From positions 62,001 to 126,000 of the forward strand of contig JBFWOF010000006.1 in NCBI GenBank assembly GCA_050250665.1: DNA of 64,000 bases, read 5' to 3'. Shown here one piece after another: positions 8,889 through 17,281 of the stretch (within the stretch, counting starts at the first letter, position 1; every line of letters begins with the position of its first letter). Source of the DNA: JADKFD01 sp050250665. GTDB lineage: Bacteria > Pseudomonadota > Gammaproteobacteria > Xanthomonadales > SZUA-5. A program made the position numbers and the translations under genes. The notes beneath the pieces were generated by a model. That model was not told the DNA's origin. It did not search any database and saw only the letters and a list, made by a program, of their open reading frames with translations.

Positions 8889-9995
8889 TCAAAGCAGCGC
8901 AAACTCGTGCTCACCGCGTTCATAGACCACGTGCGCCCGACCCACCAGCATCGGATCCACGCGACCGATGGTCTCCAGGTTCTTGTTGGCATAGGGCAGC
9001 TTGTGCAGCACATAGCGCATGGCGTTGAGTCGGGCACGCTTCTTGTCGTTGGACTTGATCACCGTCCATGGCGCGTCGGCCGTGTCGGTGTTGAGGAACA
9101 TGGCCTCTTTGGCAAGGGTGTAGTCCTGCCATTTGTCGAGGGAGGCCAAGTCTACCGGTGACAGCTTCCATTGCTTGAGCGGGTGCACCTTGCGTTCCTT
9201 GAAGCGCCGCTTCTGCTCCTCGCGACTGACCGAGAACCAGAACTTGATCAGATGAATGCCGCTGCGCACCAGGTTGCGCTCGAATTCGGGCGCCTGACGC
9301 ATGAACTCCTGATATTCGGCATCGCTGCAGAAACCCATGACCCGCTCGACGCCGGCGCGGTTGTACCAGCTGCGGTCGAACAGCACGATCTCGCCGCGCG
9401 TGGGCAGATGCTGCACGTAGCGCTGGAAGTACCACTGCCCGCGCTCCACCTCGTTCGGCTTTTCCAGGGCGACGACATGCGCGCCACGCGGGTTCAGATG
9501 CTCCATGAAGCGCTTGATGGTGCCGCCCTTGCCGGCAGCATCGCGGCCTTCGAACAGGATCATCACCCGTTGGCCGGTTTCCTTCACCCAGGCCTGCAGT
9601 TTCAGCAGCTCGGTCTGCAGCAGATACTTCTGCTTCTCGTAGGCCTTGCGGCTCATCAGATTCTTGTAGGGATAGGCGCCGTCACGCCAGCCTGGCGCCA
9701 GCTCCATGTCCAGCACCGCCCGATCCTTGGTCTCGGCCACCGCACCTTCCCGTTCCAGCAGATGCTCGAGCAGGCGCCGGCGATCGTCAGGAGACTTGCC
9801 GTCCAGCAGCGACTTGATGGTGGCGATCTCATTCTCCAGCGCCGCGTCTGCCCCCGCCTCGGTCTCGAAATCAAGAATGGCCTTCGCGCTCAGCCGGGGA
9901 GGCACATCGCCCTGTGCCGTCGGCCTGGGTAATGCAGGCTTCGTTTTCAGTGCCGTCACGCTGCCGCTCTCGGGCTCGCGTTTGGATTCGGACAT
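8889..9995 (-). CDS. ppk2: Polyphosphate kinase 2 family protein
   Basis: A 368-residue PPK2, a cytosolic P-loop kinase that moves phosphate between polyphosphate and nucleotides. Walker A is GRDAAGKGG (150-158), preceded by ILFEGRDA; the Walker B-like/lid block is FDRSWYNRAG (206-215). The lid arginine segment (SREEQKRRFKER) and the C-terminal YVLHKLPY block are also typical. The ATG at 9995 is preceded by GGAGG with 4-base spacing, which decides it over the upstream ATG at 10028. The N-terminal ~90 residues are a charged leader ahead of the catalytic core. Subclass (ADP-, AMP- or GDP-using) cannot be fixed by eye, although length and motifs suit class I. Confidence 0.92.
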   Translation of the reverse strand: MSESKREPESGSVTALKTKPALPRPTAQGDVPPRLSAKAILDFETEAGADAALENEIATIKSLLDGKSPDDRRRLLEHLLEREGAVAETKDRAVLDMELAPGWRDGAYPYKNLMSRKAYEKQKYLLQTELLKLQAWVKETGQRVMILFEGRDAAGKGGTIKRFMEHLNPRGAHVVALEKPNEVERGQWYFQRYVQHLPTRGEIVLFDRSWYNRAGVERVMGFCSDAEYQEFMRQAPEFERNLVRSGIHLIKFWFSVSREEQKRRFKERKVHPLKQWKLSPVDLASLDKWQDYTLAKEAMFLNTDTADAPWTVIKSNDKKRARLNAMRYVLHKLPYANKNLETIGRVDPMLVGRAHVVYERGEHEFALL

Positions 9996-10136
9996 GGGAC
10001 CTCCAGACTGATCGGAACAAAACTCCATTCAGCACCCGATTTCAGACGCGGAACTTGACGAGAGTCAAGGCAGGCCGCCGCCCCGGATTCACGAACCAGA
10101 GGCGTCAAGCAAGCGCCACGACAGCAGCTTTGCTCC

Positions 10137-11345
10137 TCATTCGGCCGACTCGCTCCGACGAGCAGCAATGGTCAGGTCGCCCAGCGGGTACTCTGCTTCC
10201 CGATCAGCCCATGAGCCATCGGCAGTTCTGACCCGGTATTGCTCGAACACGAAGGGCAGACCTTCGCTGGCCAGAATCTCCGGGGCGTCGGATACCTGGA
10301 AGTGCAGATGCGGCCAGCGGGCGTCGCCCGAGATTCCAACCTGTCCCAGCACAGCGCCACGCTGCACCCGCTCGCCCGCCTTGACCCGCAGGCTACCCGG
10401 CTTCAGGTGGGCGTAGTAGGCGTACCTGCCACCGCCGATATCCAGAATGACGGAGTTGCCCGCCAGATTCTCCATGGTCATCGGCACCGCCGTCTGAAAG
10501 CCCGCAGCCGTGCGGGGAACATTGTCGGGAAGTCCGTCCTGGGCCAGAACGATGGTGCCGTCGGCGACCGCGAGCACTTCCCTGCCGTAGGCGTAGTAGC
10601 GGCTGGCATCGAGTGGATCACCCGAGAACTCGGCGCCGTCCTTGACGATCTTCCAGTCGATCGCAAATCGACGCGAGATCTGCGCCAGACCACCGGCCAC
10701 GAACAGGCCGACCCGATGATGGGAATTGATGCTGGGCGCATTGGCCGCCAGCCAACCCTCGCCCGAGACCGGAAGCCCCAGTGAGGGCAGAGGTGCACGC
10801 CCAACACGCAGCGCGGGACCCGCCGCATGGCCCTGTTCGAGCATCACCCGGTGTTCGATGCTGGCAGGAACGGCCTGGTCGCCTGCAAAGGCCACACACA
10901 TGAACACGACGGCTGCCTGTCCCGCACCCAACTGCTGTCCATCGAGCTGTTCCGATCCCGCGGGGCGCAGGATCTGCTTCAGCGCCTCGGTATCGATTGT
11001 GGCGACGGGCGCGCCAGCAGCATCGCGGATTTCGATTCCTCGCAGTGCCAGTGGCTGGTCCGAGAAATTCTGCAGATGCACTTCGTAATAGAGGAAATTC
11101 CGACCACCACTCGGCAGCACCGTGGGCTCGACCGGTGTGCGCAGTTCCAGCTGCACCGGTGGAAACGGCGGCTCGCCCGAGGCCAGCGATGCGCTCGCAG
11201 CGGCTTCGGGATCAGCCAGCGTGCAACCGGCGGGAAGTACCGCTGCGGGCGCATCGGCCGCGAGGGCTGAGGGCAGATGGGCGGACATGGCGGCAGCGGC
11301 CAGCAGCGCGCCTATACGGGCGGCACCCGCGGTGGTGATCGTCAT
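10137..11345 (-). CDS. Secreted M23 (LytM)-like protein, probably inactive
   Basis: A 402-residue exported protein; the start at 11345 (MTITTAGAAR) gives a signal peptide cut near ALAADA. Residues about 60-165 form a beta-rich N-terminal domain; residues about 205-385 are an M23/LytM fold. The second and third zinc motifs are present: YYAHLKPG (H313) and PHLHF (H346, H348). In the first motif, normally H-x3-D, the sequence is RFAID (R226...D230), so one zinc-ligand His is replaced by Arg. That suggests a non-catalytic activator or binding protein, as known for EnvC/NlpD-type LytM proteins. The C-terminus turns basic (AARRSESAE). Substrate or partner unknown. Confidence 0.8.
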   Translation of the reverse strand: MTITTAGAARIGALLAAAAMSAHLPSALAADAPAAVLPAGCTLADPEAAASASLASGEPPFPPVQLELRTPVEPTVLPSGGRNFLYYEVHLQNFSDQPLALRGIEIRDAAGAPVATIDTEALKQILRPAGSEQLDGQQLGAGQAAVVFMCVAFAGDQAVPASIEHRVMLEQGHAAGPALRVGRAPLPSLGLPVSGEGWLAANAPSINSHHRVGLFVAGGLAQISRRFAIDWKIVKDGAEFSGDPLDASRYYAYGREVLAVADGTIVLAQDGLPDNVPRTAAGFQTAVPMTMENLAGNSVILDIGGGRYAYYAHLKPGSLRVKAGERVQRGAVLGQVGISGDARWPHLHFQVSDAPEILASEGLPFVFEQYRVRTADGSWADREAEYPLGDLTIAARRSESAE

Positions 11346-11710
11346 CAAGCGAGGCTGACTCCGGCGAGGCGATGGGAGCGGGCCTGGACCCAGGATGGAT
11401 CTCCATCCGGTCCTCTGCCCGCGGTCAGGAACGGCAGCATGCCAGCGGCGCATGGCTGCCGTAATGTGCCGTTTCGCACCCCTGCGAGCTACCGGTATCG
11501 GCCCGACACTGCGCACGGGCCATGAACCCTGGCAGGCACGAAGCGGCTTCGAGGAGGGACGCGCGCCTGCGCGGCCGCTCTTGATCTTCGCTCGGCGCAA
11601 AGCGGCGCCGCAGCGCGGCGCCCTCCACAACAGCGACCCGAAACCCGCGGTGCCCGGCGCCGGAATGCGGTTCATGGAGAGGATCTAGCGCGAGACCCCG
11701 GGCTGCAGTT
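11346..11710. other. Intergenic region with a strong GC hairpin
   Basis: The stretch contains a perfect 8-base stem with a 3-base loop at 11604-11622 (GGCGCCGC-AGC-GCGGCGCC). It could terminate transcription of the channel gene or of antisense transcripts, but no T-run follows. No gene is supportable in the rest. Confidence 0.45.
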
Positions 11711-12562
11711 TCAGCCCCTGGCTTCACCGTGGCGATCGATCAGCAGCGCCTTCAGTTCCCGGATCTCGGAACGCATCGAGCGCACTTCCTCGTGCAGGTC
11801 CATTTCGATGTGGTCGCGGGCCTGCTCCACCACCTCGACCAGCGCCTCGTGTTCGGTCTCGGTATAGCTCTGCATGGCGTTGACGATGATCGCAATGAAC
11901 AGATTGAGCATGGTGAAGGTGGCGATCAGGATGAAGGGCACGAAGAAAGCCCAGGCATAGGGAAAGCTCTCCATCACCGGCCGGGAAATGCCCATGGACC
12001 AGCTCTCCAGGGTCATGATCTGGAACAGCGTATAGAGCGAGCGGCCGATGTGTCCGAACCAGTCCGGATACTGGGCGGCAAACAGATTGGTCGCGATCAC
12101 GGCGAAGACGTAGTAGATCACCCCCAGCATCAGCACGATCGATCCCAGTCCGGGAATGGCGGCCAGCAAGGCCCCGACCACGCGCCGCATCGAGGGCACG
12201 ATGGTCAGCAGCCGCATCACCCGCAATACCCGCAGCGCGCGCAGCACCGCGAACGGGCCGGACGCCGGCACCAGCGCAATACCCACCACCAGAAAGTCGA
12301 AGACACTCCAGGGATCACGCCAGAAAGCGCCGCGAAACACCCACAGGCGGATCACGATTTCCACCACAAACACACCCAGGATGGTCCGGTCCAGCATGAG
12401 GATGTAGTGACCCGCGCTGGCCATCACTGCCGGCGAGGTTTCCAACCCCAGCAGCACCGCATTCACCAGAATCAGGACAATGATCAGCGTCTGGATGCGC
12501 GGATGGTTGATGAAGGCGCGCAGACGATCACGCATCGGGGCTACGGGCGAGGATTGCGGCAT
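11711..12562 (-). CDS. Bacterial voltage-gated sodium channel (ion transport protein, BacNav type)
   Basis: A 283-residue six-helix channel subunit that should assemble as a homotetramer in the inner membrane. S1 is about 25-40, S2 about 60-78, S3 about 87-100, and S4 has regularly spaced arginines R108, R111, R114 and R117 (VLRALRVLRVMRLL). The pore filter is TLESWSMG (184-191), which closely matches the TLESW filter of NaChBac-family channels and supports Na+ selectivity. S6 runs about 206-228 with FTMLNLFIAIIVNAM. The C-terminus (about 232-280) is a heptad-like acidic coiled coil typical of the tetramerisation tail. ATG at 12562 is preferred over an upstream GTG at 12634; neither has a good ribosome-binding site. 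Confidence 0.92.
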   Translation of the reverse strand: MPQSSPVAPMRDRLRAFINHPRIQTLIIVLILVNAVLLGLETSPAVMASAGHYILMLDRTILGVFVVEIVIRLWVFRGAFWRDPWSVFDFLVVGIALVPASGPFAVLRALRVLRVMRLLTIVPSMRRVVGALLAAIPGLGSIVLMLGVIYYVFAVIATNLFAAQYPDWFGHIGRSLYTLFQIMTLESWSMGISRPVMESFPYAWAFFVPFILIATFTMLNLFIAIIVNAMQSYTETEHEALVEVVEQARDHIEMDLHEEVRSMRSEIRELKALLIDRHGEARG

Positions 12563-12767
12563 GGAGGCGTCGAAGGCGGCGATTGAGGTCGCGCATTCTT
12601 CGATGTTTTGCCTGGAGACAACAAGCAGCCGCACCCAACAAGCCCGCGCCGACCACCGCCGTGGATTGGTCAGCCGCCTGAGTGATCAGGCCGGGCCAGG
12701 GTGCCGCAGCCGCAATGCCGCCACTGCCAAAGCCCGACCGCAGCTCACCGGACCACCGACGCCAACC

Positions 12768-13355
12768 TCAATCGGTTTGCGCACGGGCCCGTCGTTGCCA
12801 CGCCGCCCGCGCCGCGTGACGGGCATCCTCCCAGCCCAGCCTGGACTTGCCGCGCAGGTCCGCGTACTCATCTTGCAAACGTGATTCGACATCTTCGAAG
12901 GTCTTGCCCGGATGCTGTCCGTAAGCTTCGTAGCCCAGGCGGTAGGCCGGTCTGTAGTCGTCCAGGGTGTAGCCGCCCATGACGTAGGGCTCGGTCGCAA
13001 AGGCCTCGCTCCAGTGGCGTTCTTCGGCGGAGGGATTGAAGGCTTCGCCCACGGCACTGCCGAGCAAGCCACCAGCGACCGCGCCTGCGACCAGACCCAC
13101 TGCGCCGCCGATCGGTCCGCCCAGTGCCAGTCCTGCGGCCAGTCCTTTGGACGTCGAGACCACAATCCCGGCGGCGACTCCTGCAGTACCGCCGAGCGCT
13201 GCACCCAGGCCTACGCCGAGGCGATGCTCATGGCTCTCGTCCGGATCAGCATGAGCGACCGCCACTCGGGATTCCGCTGGCGGCGATGCCTTGATGGCGT
13301 CGGAAAGCGCCAGGGTTTCCTGGGTCACAACGGTGTCTTGCGCTGCTTTGTTCAT
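12768..13355 (-). CDS. Glycine-zipper protein with conserved C-terminal tail
   Basis: A 195-residue protein started at 13355 (MNKAAQDTVV). The middle (about 55-110) is a glycine/alanine-zipper: GVGLGAALGGTAGVAAGIV, then GLALGGPIGGAVGLVAGAVA and GGLLGSAVG, which forms membrane-associating hairpins in related proteins. The C-terminal 85 residues are soluble and charged: WSEAFATEPYVMGGYTLDDY, RPAYRLGYEAYG and a helix ending in AARAAWQRRARAQ. The D-Y-R-P-A-Y-R block recurs in glycine-zipper proteins of proteobacteria of unknown role, often linked to stress. It is divergent from the SH3-domain gene at 13685 and separated from it by a repeat-containing promoter region. Confidence 0.7.
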   Translation of the reverse strand: MNKAAQDTVVTQETLALSDAIKASPPAESRVAVAHADPDESHEHRLGVGLGAALGGTAGVAAGIVVSTSKGLAAGLALGGPIGGAVGLVAGAVAGGLLGSAVGEAFNPSAEERHWSEAFATEPYVMGGYTLDDYRPAYRLGYEAYGQHPGKTFEDVESRLQDEYADLRGKSRLGWEDARHAARAAWQRRARAQTD

Positions 13356-13486
13356 GACTGGCCTTCCCGATCGATGCACCGGCGGCAGACTGCCGCGTAG
13401 CGGGAAGTCCAGCCTATGCCAGCACTGCGGATCACTCCGTGCGCTGGCGCGCGCAGGCCGGGCGCCAACAATGGCCGCAGCGGCGT

Positions 13487-13592
13487 CTGCGAGACCCACG
13501 CCCCGGGTGCGCTGCGCTTACCCGGGCTACTCGCTACTCACTGCGAGACCCATTTTCCGGGTGCGCTACGCTTACCCGGGCTACTCGCTGGC
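13487..13592. repeat. Two tandem 54-base units with internal hairpin
   Basis: Units at 13487-13540 and 13541-13592 share CTGCGAGACCCA and a hairpin made by CCGGGTGCGCT(G/A)CGCTTACCCGG, then GCTACTCGCT. They sit between two divergent genes (12768-13355 minus, 13685-15358 plus). The unit resembles the common CCCGGGT...ACCCGGG intergenic repeats of xanthomonads; a regulatory role is not shown. Confidence 0.7.
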
Positions 13593-13684
13593 GCCCGCAC
13601 ATTTCAATAATCTGCCCGCGCTGCGCCTGCCGCTTGCCCGCAGCGTAGGCCAGTCTGATGCCATCAGCCGCAGTGGAGCGCCTC

Positions 13685-15358
13685 ATGCACCGCCCGATCC
13701 GCAAACGCTTCCACTCGATGATGGCCCTGCTGATGCTGTCCATCGGCGGAGCAGCACTGGCCGGACCCGCCCAGCGTTGGCTCAAGGCCGACACCGGCCT
13801 GTTGCCAAACCCCGACGCACAGGCTCTGCCGACGACGGCGCTCTTGCGCGGCACCGAGGTGGCGTTCAGGTGGCGAATGCCCGACTCGGACTACTGCCTG
13901 ATCGAGAGCACGGGCTTTTTCGGCTATGTCCGCTGTGAAACTCTGGACCAGAAGCCGCTGACATCGGTACCGGCTGCCGAGTCCACCATCAACGCCAGCA
14001 GCCGCTGGGTCAGCACCGCCAATCTGCGACTGCGCAGCCAGGCCCGGGCCGACGCAACGGTGCTTGGCCGCCTGAGCTTCAATTCACCGGTGCAACTGCT
14101 GTCCGAGGACAGCGCCGGCGACTACTGCGAGGTCCGCTCGGAACGGGCCGGGCGCGGATACGTGGCCTGTCGCTATCTCGCCGACGCCCCCGAGGACGAG
14201 AACCTGTTGCTCAGCCCGTCGTTGGCAAACGGCCAAGCCAATCCGCGCTTCGATCCGGTTCGTGCCTTCTGGATACAACCCAGCTGGGAGCGGCTCGAAG
14301 TCCACGCCCAGGCGCTGGCCGATCGACATCGCCAGTCCGCCGTCGATCCGAACTGGCCGCGCGACGAAGACCTTGAGCAGATGAAAGCGGAACTGGCCAA
14401 GGGTCTGTTTGCGCCCGCGCCGCCGGCGCTGCCGGACTGGGCAGAGATGAAGGCGCTGGCCGCCGCGAGTCGGAACCCACAGACCTCGGCAAACACGCCG
14501 GAGGCGGAAGCAACCGTCGAGTTCGAACGCCTGCGGCGACAGATCCTGATGTCCAACTGGCCCTCCTGGCTAGGACTCTGGGGCGAATCTTTCGATGACC
14601 TGGAAGGCAAAGGCCCGGTGTACGGTCTGGTTGAAGCGCTGGAATTCCCGGCTGCAGTGCCTTCATGGCTCAGGAGCGAGCAGGAAGTGGCGCCGCCAGA
14701 CAACGCTCAGGCCCTCAGTGGCCGCTTCGGCATCATCCACCGCTGGCTCACCAAGCCGCGGCCCGTGCCGGCCGCTGATGAGAACTACGGCACGCCGGGT
14801 CTGTACGACATGCTCAGTCGCACCCAGGTACTTGTGCGCGCGGTGCAACGCGTGCGTCTGTATCGCGATGGGCATCTGGACAGCGAATCCACCCATGCCC
14901 GCAGCAGCGAGACCCTGTGGCGCGATACCGACGAGCCCATGTGCAACGGCTGGGAGCCAGGATTCCGCTTCGGTGCCTCCGACGCAGCGATCTGGGGCTA
15001 TTTCGGTGATGCCGAATTCAGCGAACAAGCCCGCAGCTCGGCACCCCGCCGGCCCGGCAGCCTGTATGAGTTCATCGTACCGACCGCACTTCCGCACGAG
15101 CGCGCGCTGGTCAGCCTGCGCGCATACCCGATGGATCGCTCGGCCACCGGCTTCGTCCACGGCAGCGAGTTCGCCTTCGATCTCGACCACGATGGCCAAC
15201 CCGACCTCCTGGTCTGGGAAGGCACCGGCCATGGTCCCGGGCATATGGATGGCGAAACCACCACCGACGATGCCTGGTACCGGCTGGTGCTGGCCAACAT
15301 CAATGGCCGCTGGAAGATTCTGGGCACCGACAGTTTCGGCTATGGCTGTGGATGTTGA
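13685..15358 (+). CDS. Secreted protein with two SH3-like domains
   Basis: A 557-residue exported protein. The ATG at 13685 (MHRPIRKRFHSMM) gives a signal peptide ending about ALAGPA. Residues about 28-88 and 100-165 are two bacterial SH3-type repeats, with paired cysteines (DYCLIES...YVRCETL; DYCEVRS...YVACRYL). The central region is helical and charged without a recognised family. The C-terminal 70 residues read GSEFAFDLDHDGQPDLLVWE then GHGPGHMDGETTTDDAWY and LANINGRWKILG, a calcium-loop-like D-x-D-x-D-G motif followed by a beta module, ending CGC. Likely periplasmic or surface, possibly wall-binding. A decayed relative of the C-terminal module lies at 31569-31677. Confidence 0.75.
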   Translation: MHRPIRKRFHSMMALLMLSIGGAALAGPAQRWLKADTGLLPNPDAQALPTTALLRGTEVAFRWRMPDSDYCLIESTGFFGYVRCETLDQKPLTSVPAAESTINASSRWVSTANLRLRSQARADATVLGRLSFNSPVQLLSEDSAGDYCEVRSERAGRGYVACRYLADAPEDENLLLSPSLANGQANPRFDPVRAFWIQPSWERLEVHAQALADRHRQSAVDPNWPRDEDLEQMKAELAKGLFAPAPPALPDWAEMKALAAASRNPQTSANTPEAEATVEFERLRRQILMSNWPSWLGLWGESFDDLEGKGPVYGLVEALEFPAAVPSWLRSEQEVAPPDNAQALSGRFGIIHRWLTKPRPVPAADENYGTPGLYDMLSRTQVLVRAVQRVRLYRDGHLDSESTHARSSETLWRDTDEPMCNGWEPGFRFGASDAAIWGYFGDAEFSEQARSSAPRRPGSLYEFIVPTALPHERALVSLRAYPMDRSATGFVHGSEFAFDLDHDGQPDLLVWEGTGHGPGHMDGETTTDDAWYRLVLANINGRWKILGTDSFGYGCGC

Positions 15359-15387
15359 GCAGGGCAATCAGGGAATCGATGGATTCG

Positions 15388-15442
15388 GGACACCCAGAAA
15401 ATCGATGCCGCTCCCCCGCGCGCGGGGGCGGCGTGGGTGTCC
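15388..15442. terminator. Large stem-loop between convergent genes
   Basis: Outer 9-base arms GGACACCCA (15388-15396) and TGGGTGTCC (15434-15442) enclose a perfect palindrome CCCCCGCG/CGCGGGGG at 15413-15428. It lies between the 3' ends of the convergent genes at 13685-15358 and 15535-16989, so a bidirectional terminator is the natural reading. A second inverted repeat (AAGTCCCTGAC 15445-15455 with its complement 15489-15499) follows directly. Confidence 0.55.
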
Positions 15443-15469
15443 AGAAGTCCCTGACTCGGGGACACTCAT

Positions 15470-15548
15470 GGATCGCTACTCTCTTGGTGTCAGGGACTTG
15501 CACCCATTACGCGTCACCGGTTTCGCCGGCGCACTCACTCGAAGCCGT
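15470..15548 (-). repeat. 3' flank shared by two G-F-E-tail genes, copy A
   Basis: These 79 bases match 22141-22219 with six mismatches. Read on the minus strand, each copy begins inside the last codons of a G-F-E-tailed gene (ACGGCTTCGAGTGA), continues through the stop and about 65 bases beyond it. The similarity is confined to the tail codons and the downstream sequence; the upstream coding sequences differ. Confidence 0.85.
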
Positions 15549-16989
15549 AGCGAAAGATTCGGTCGTCGGCAATGACGCGCACGGCCAGGAAGTCGTAGTC
15601 GTTGCCGTTGTTCAGCGGGGTGGATATCGAGCCTGCCAGAGTGATGCGCTGAGCGCTGGCAGCAACTGCCGTGATCAGCTCGGTATTCGGACCGCCAAGG
15701 TCGAGCGGCAAGACATAGCGCCCAGCGTTACCGAAGGCGGTATCGAGGGCGCCGTCGCCAAGGCGCAGTCGCGCCAGCGCGAGGTCGAAATTCTGGGTGA
15801 GGTCGCGTGCCGCGTGACCGGCGACGACCAGATGCGAGGGTGCCCCGATGGCGGCGCCGGCAGGGTTTTGGAAAGCCAGCGCGGTGGCGACATCAGCGGT
15901 GCCGGGGTCCAGGTCGAAGGCGATCATCTGGCGGCCGTTGTCGGCGAAATTGATATCGATGCTGCCGTCGGCAAGCAGCCGCGCGACGCCGAAGTCGCGG
16001 TTGCCGTCTGCACGGCAGGCGCTGCCGGCGAGCAGGATGCGGTCGGTAGCCGGGAACGGCACGGAGTGGTGAGTGCCGATGGCTCGCACCCGGTCTTCAG
16101 TGCAAGCCTGCCCGACGAGATCGAAATTCACGCGTGCCCAGCCCGCACCTACGTTGCCGAATGCGGGGTCAGCGCTGCCGTCAGCGAGTAACTTGATCAC
16201 ACCGAAATCGAGTCCGTGGTCGTCGGTTTCAACCTCGGCGGCAATCAGCAGGTGTCCGTTGTAGGTGAAGGCCAGCGCGACACCGCGGTAGTTGCGTTCC
16301 ACGCCGTAAGGAAACGCGTAATAGCCAGTGCCGTCGTCGGCGAAGCTCGCATCGCGAGTACCGTCGGCCAGAAGGCGCGCCACGCCGATGCGATCGCCGA
16401 TCACGAGAGGCGGCGGCGCGATCAACCTCTGGACGCCAACGACGACGATACGTCCGCTGCCATCGACTTCGAGGTCGCGCACTTCGTCAATCACGAATAC
16501 GACGCCACCCGCGTCACCGAAACTGGCATCCAGCGCAGTACCGCTGGCGTTGACGCGCATGGCAAAGCCGGCGGTGCTCTCGCGCGTGCCTCCCAGCACG
16601 ATCTTGCCGTCCGCTTGCAGCGCCAGTGCATTGACGAACAGGGAATCGGCTGGCGATGCCGGATTGACGAAAGTAGCGCGACCATCGCCGCCGCCGAAAG
16701 TTGGGTCAGGCCTGCCATCGGCGGTCAGTTGGTAGACGCCAGCGACCACGCCGGTGGCGGTCTGCACCGAGCCGGCTATGACAATGCGCCCATCGGGACG
16801 GATTCTCATGTCCATCGCCACGTCGCGATCGAGCCCACCTTGATTCAGTGGCAGGTTGACGAATCCTGCGCCCAGACCACCGAAACCGACATCCGGGAGC
16901 GTCTGTGCGTTGATCGATGGCGAGGACACGACAAGCGCCAGCAGCACGACGAGCGCCGCACGCATCAGGAGTGTCATGAATGCGTCCAT
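15535..16989 (-). CDS. Secreted delta-60-repeat protein with G-F-E C-terminal tail
   Basis: A 484-residue exported protein. The start at 16989 (MDAFMTLLMR) gives a signal peptide cut near SINAQT. The mature protein is built of delta-60 repeats, recognised by recurrent L-x-x-D-G-x-x-D-x-x-F-G blocks: LTADGRPDPTFGGGDG, VNASGTALDASFGDAGG, LLADGTRDASFADDGTG, LLADGSADPAFGNVGAG, LLADGSIDINFADNGRQ and LGDGALDTAFGNAGR. These usually fold into beta-propeller-like blades; two such units pair per blade. It ends DRIFRYGFE, the same tail as three other exported proteins here. Function is unknown; surface display or secretion is likely. Six cysteine-poor repeats and a hydrophobic leader fit a type II-secreted product. 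Confidence 0.85.
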   Translation of the reverse strand: MDAFMTLLMRAALVVLLALVVSSPSINAQTLPDVGFGGLGAGFVNLPLNQGGLDRDVAMDMRIRPDGRIVIAGSVQTATGVVAGVYQLTADGRPDPTFGGGDGRATFVNPASPADSLFVNALALQADGKIVLGGTRESTAGFAMRVNASGTALDASFGDAGGVVFVIDEVRDLEVDGSGRIVVVGVQRLIAPPPLVIGDRIGVARLLADGTRDASFADDGTGYYAFPYGVERNYRGVALAFTYNGHLLIAAEVETDDHGLDFGVIKLLADGSADPAFGNVGAGWARVNFDLVGQACTEDRVRAIGTHHSVPFPATDRILLAGSACRADGNRDFGVARLLADGSIDINFADNGRQMIAFDLDPGTADVATALAFQNPAGAAIGAPSHLVVAGHAARDLTQNFDLALARLRLGDGALDTAFGNAGRYVLPLDLGGPNTELITAVAASAQRITLAGSISTPLNNGNDYDFLAVRVIADDRIFRYGFE

Positions 16990-17281
16990 GGGGTCAGCGT
17001 GGCCCTGGCCGCGGTCGATGTTGTTGATGCAGGTCAAGCACCACGGCCTTTCCGGGTGTCCAGAACTCCAACATAATCTCGGCTGCGGGGGTCTGCACTA
17101 CACAGCCCGTGCGTGTCGGGCTTGCCTGACGCTGATCGTTGGGTGCGCTGGCCGTAAACCACGACTACAGTCCGTCTGTCGACGGCACCATTGCAATACC
17201 CACGGCGCACAACAATAGATGTCTCGGGGTCTGCCAGGACCTGCGGCGCGATGCTGCCATCCCGGGGAGACCGTACTCGGC

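Noticed and set aside
15445..15499. Riboswitch or structured RNA next to the delta-60 gene
   Set aside because: The inverted repeat lies at the 3' end of genes on both strands, so termination or a dispersed repeat is simpler.
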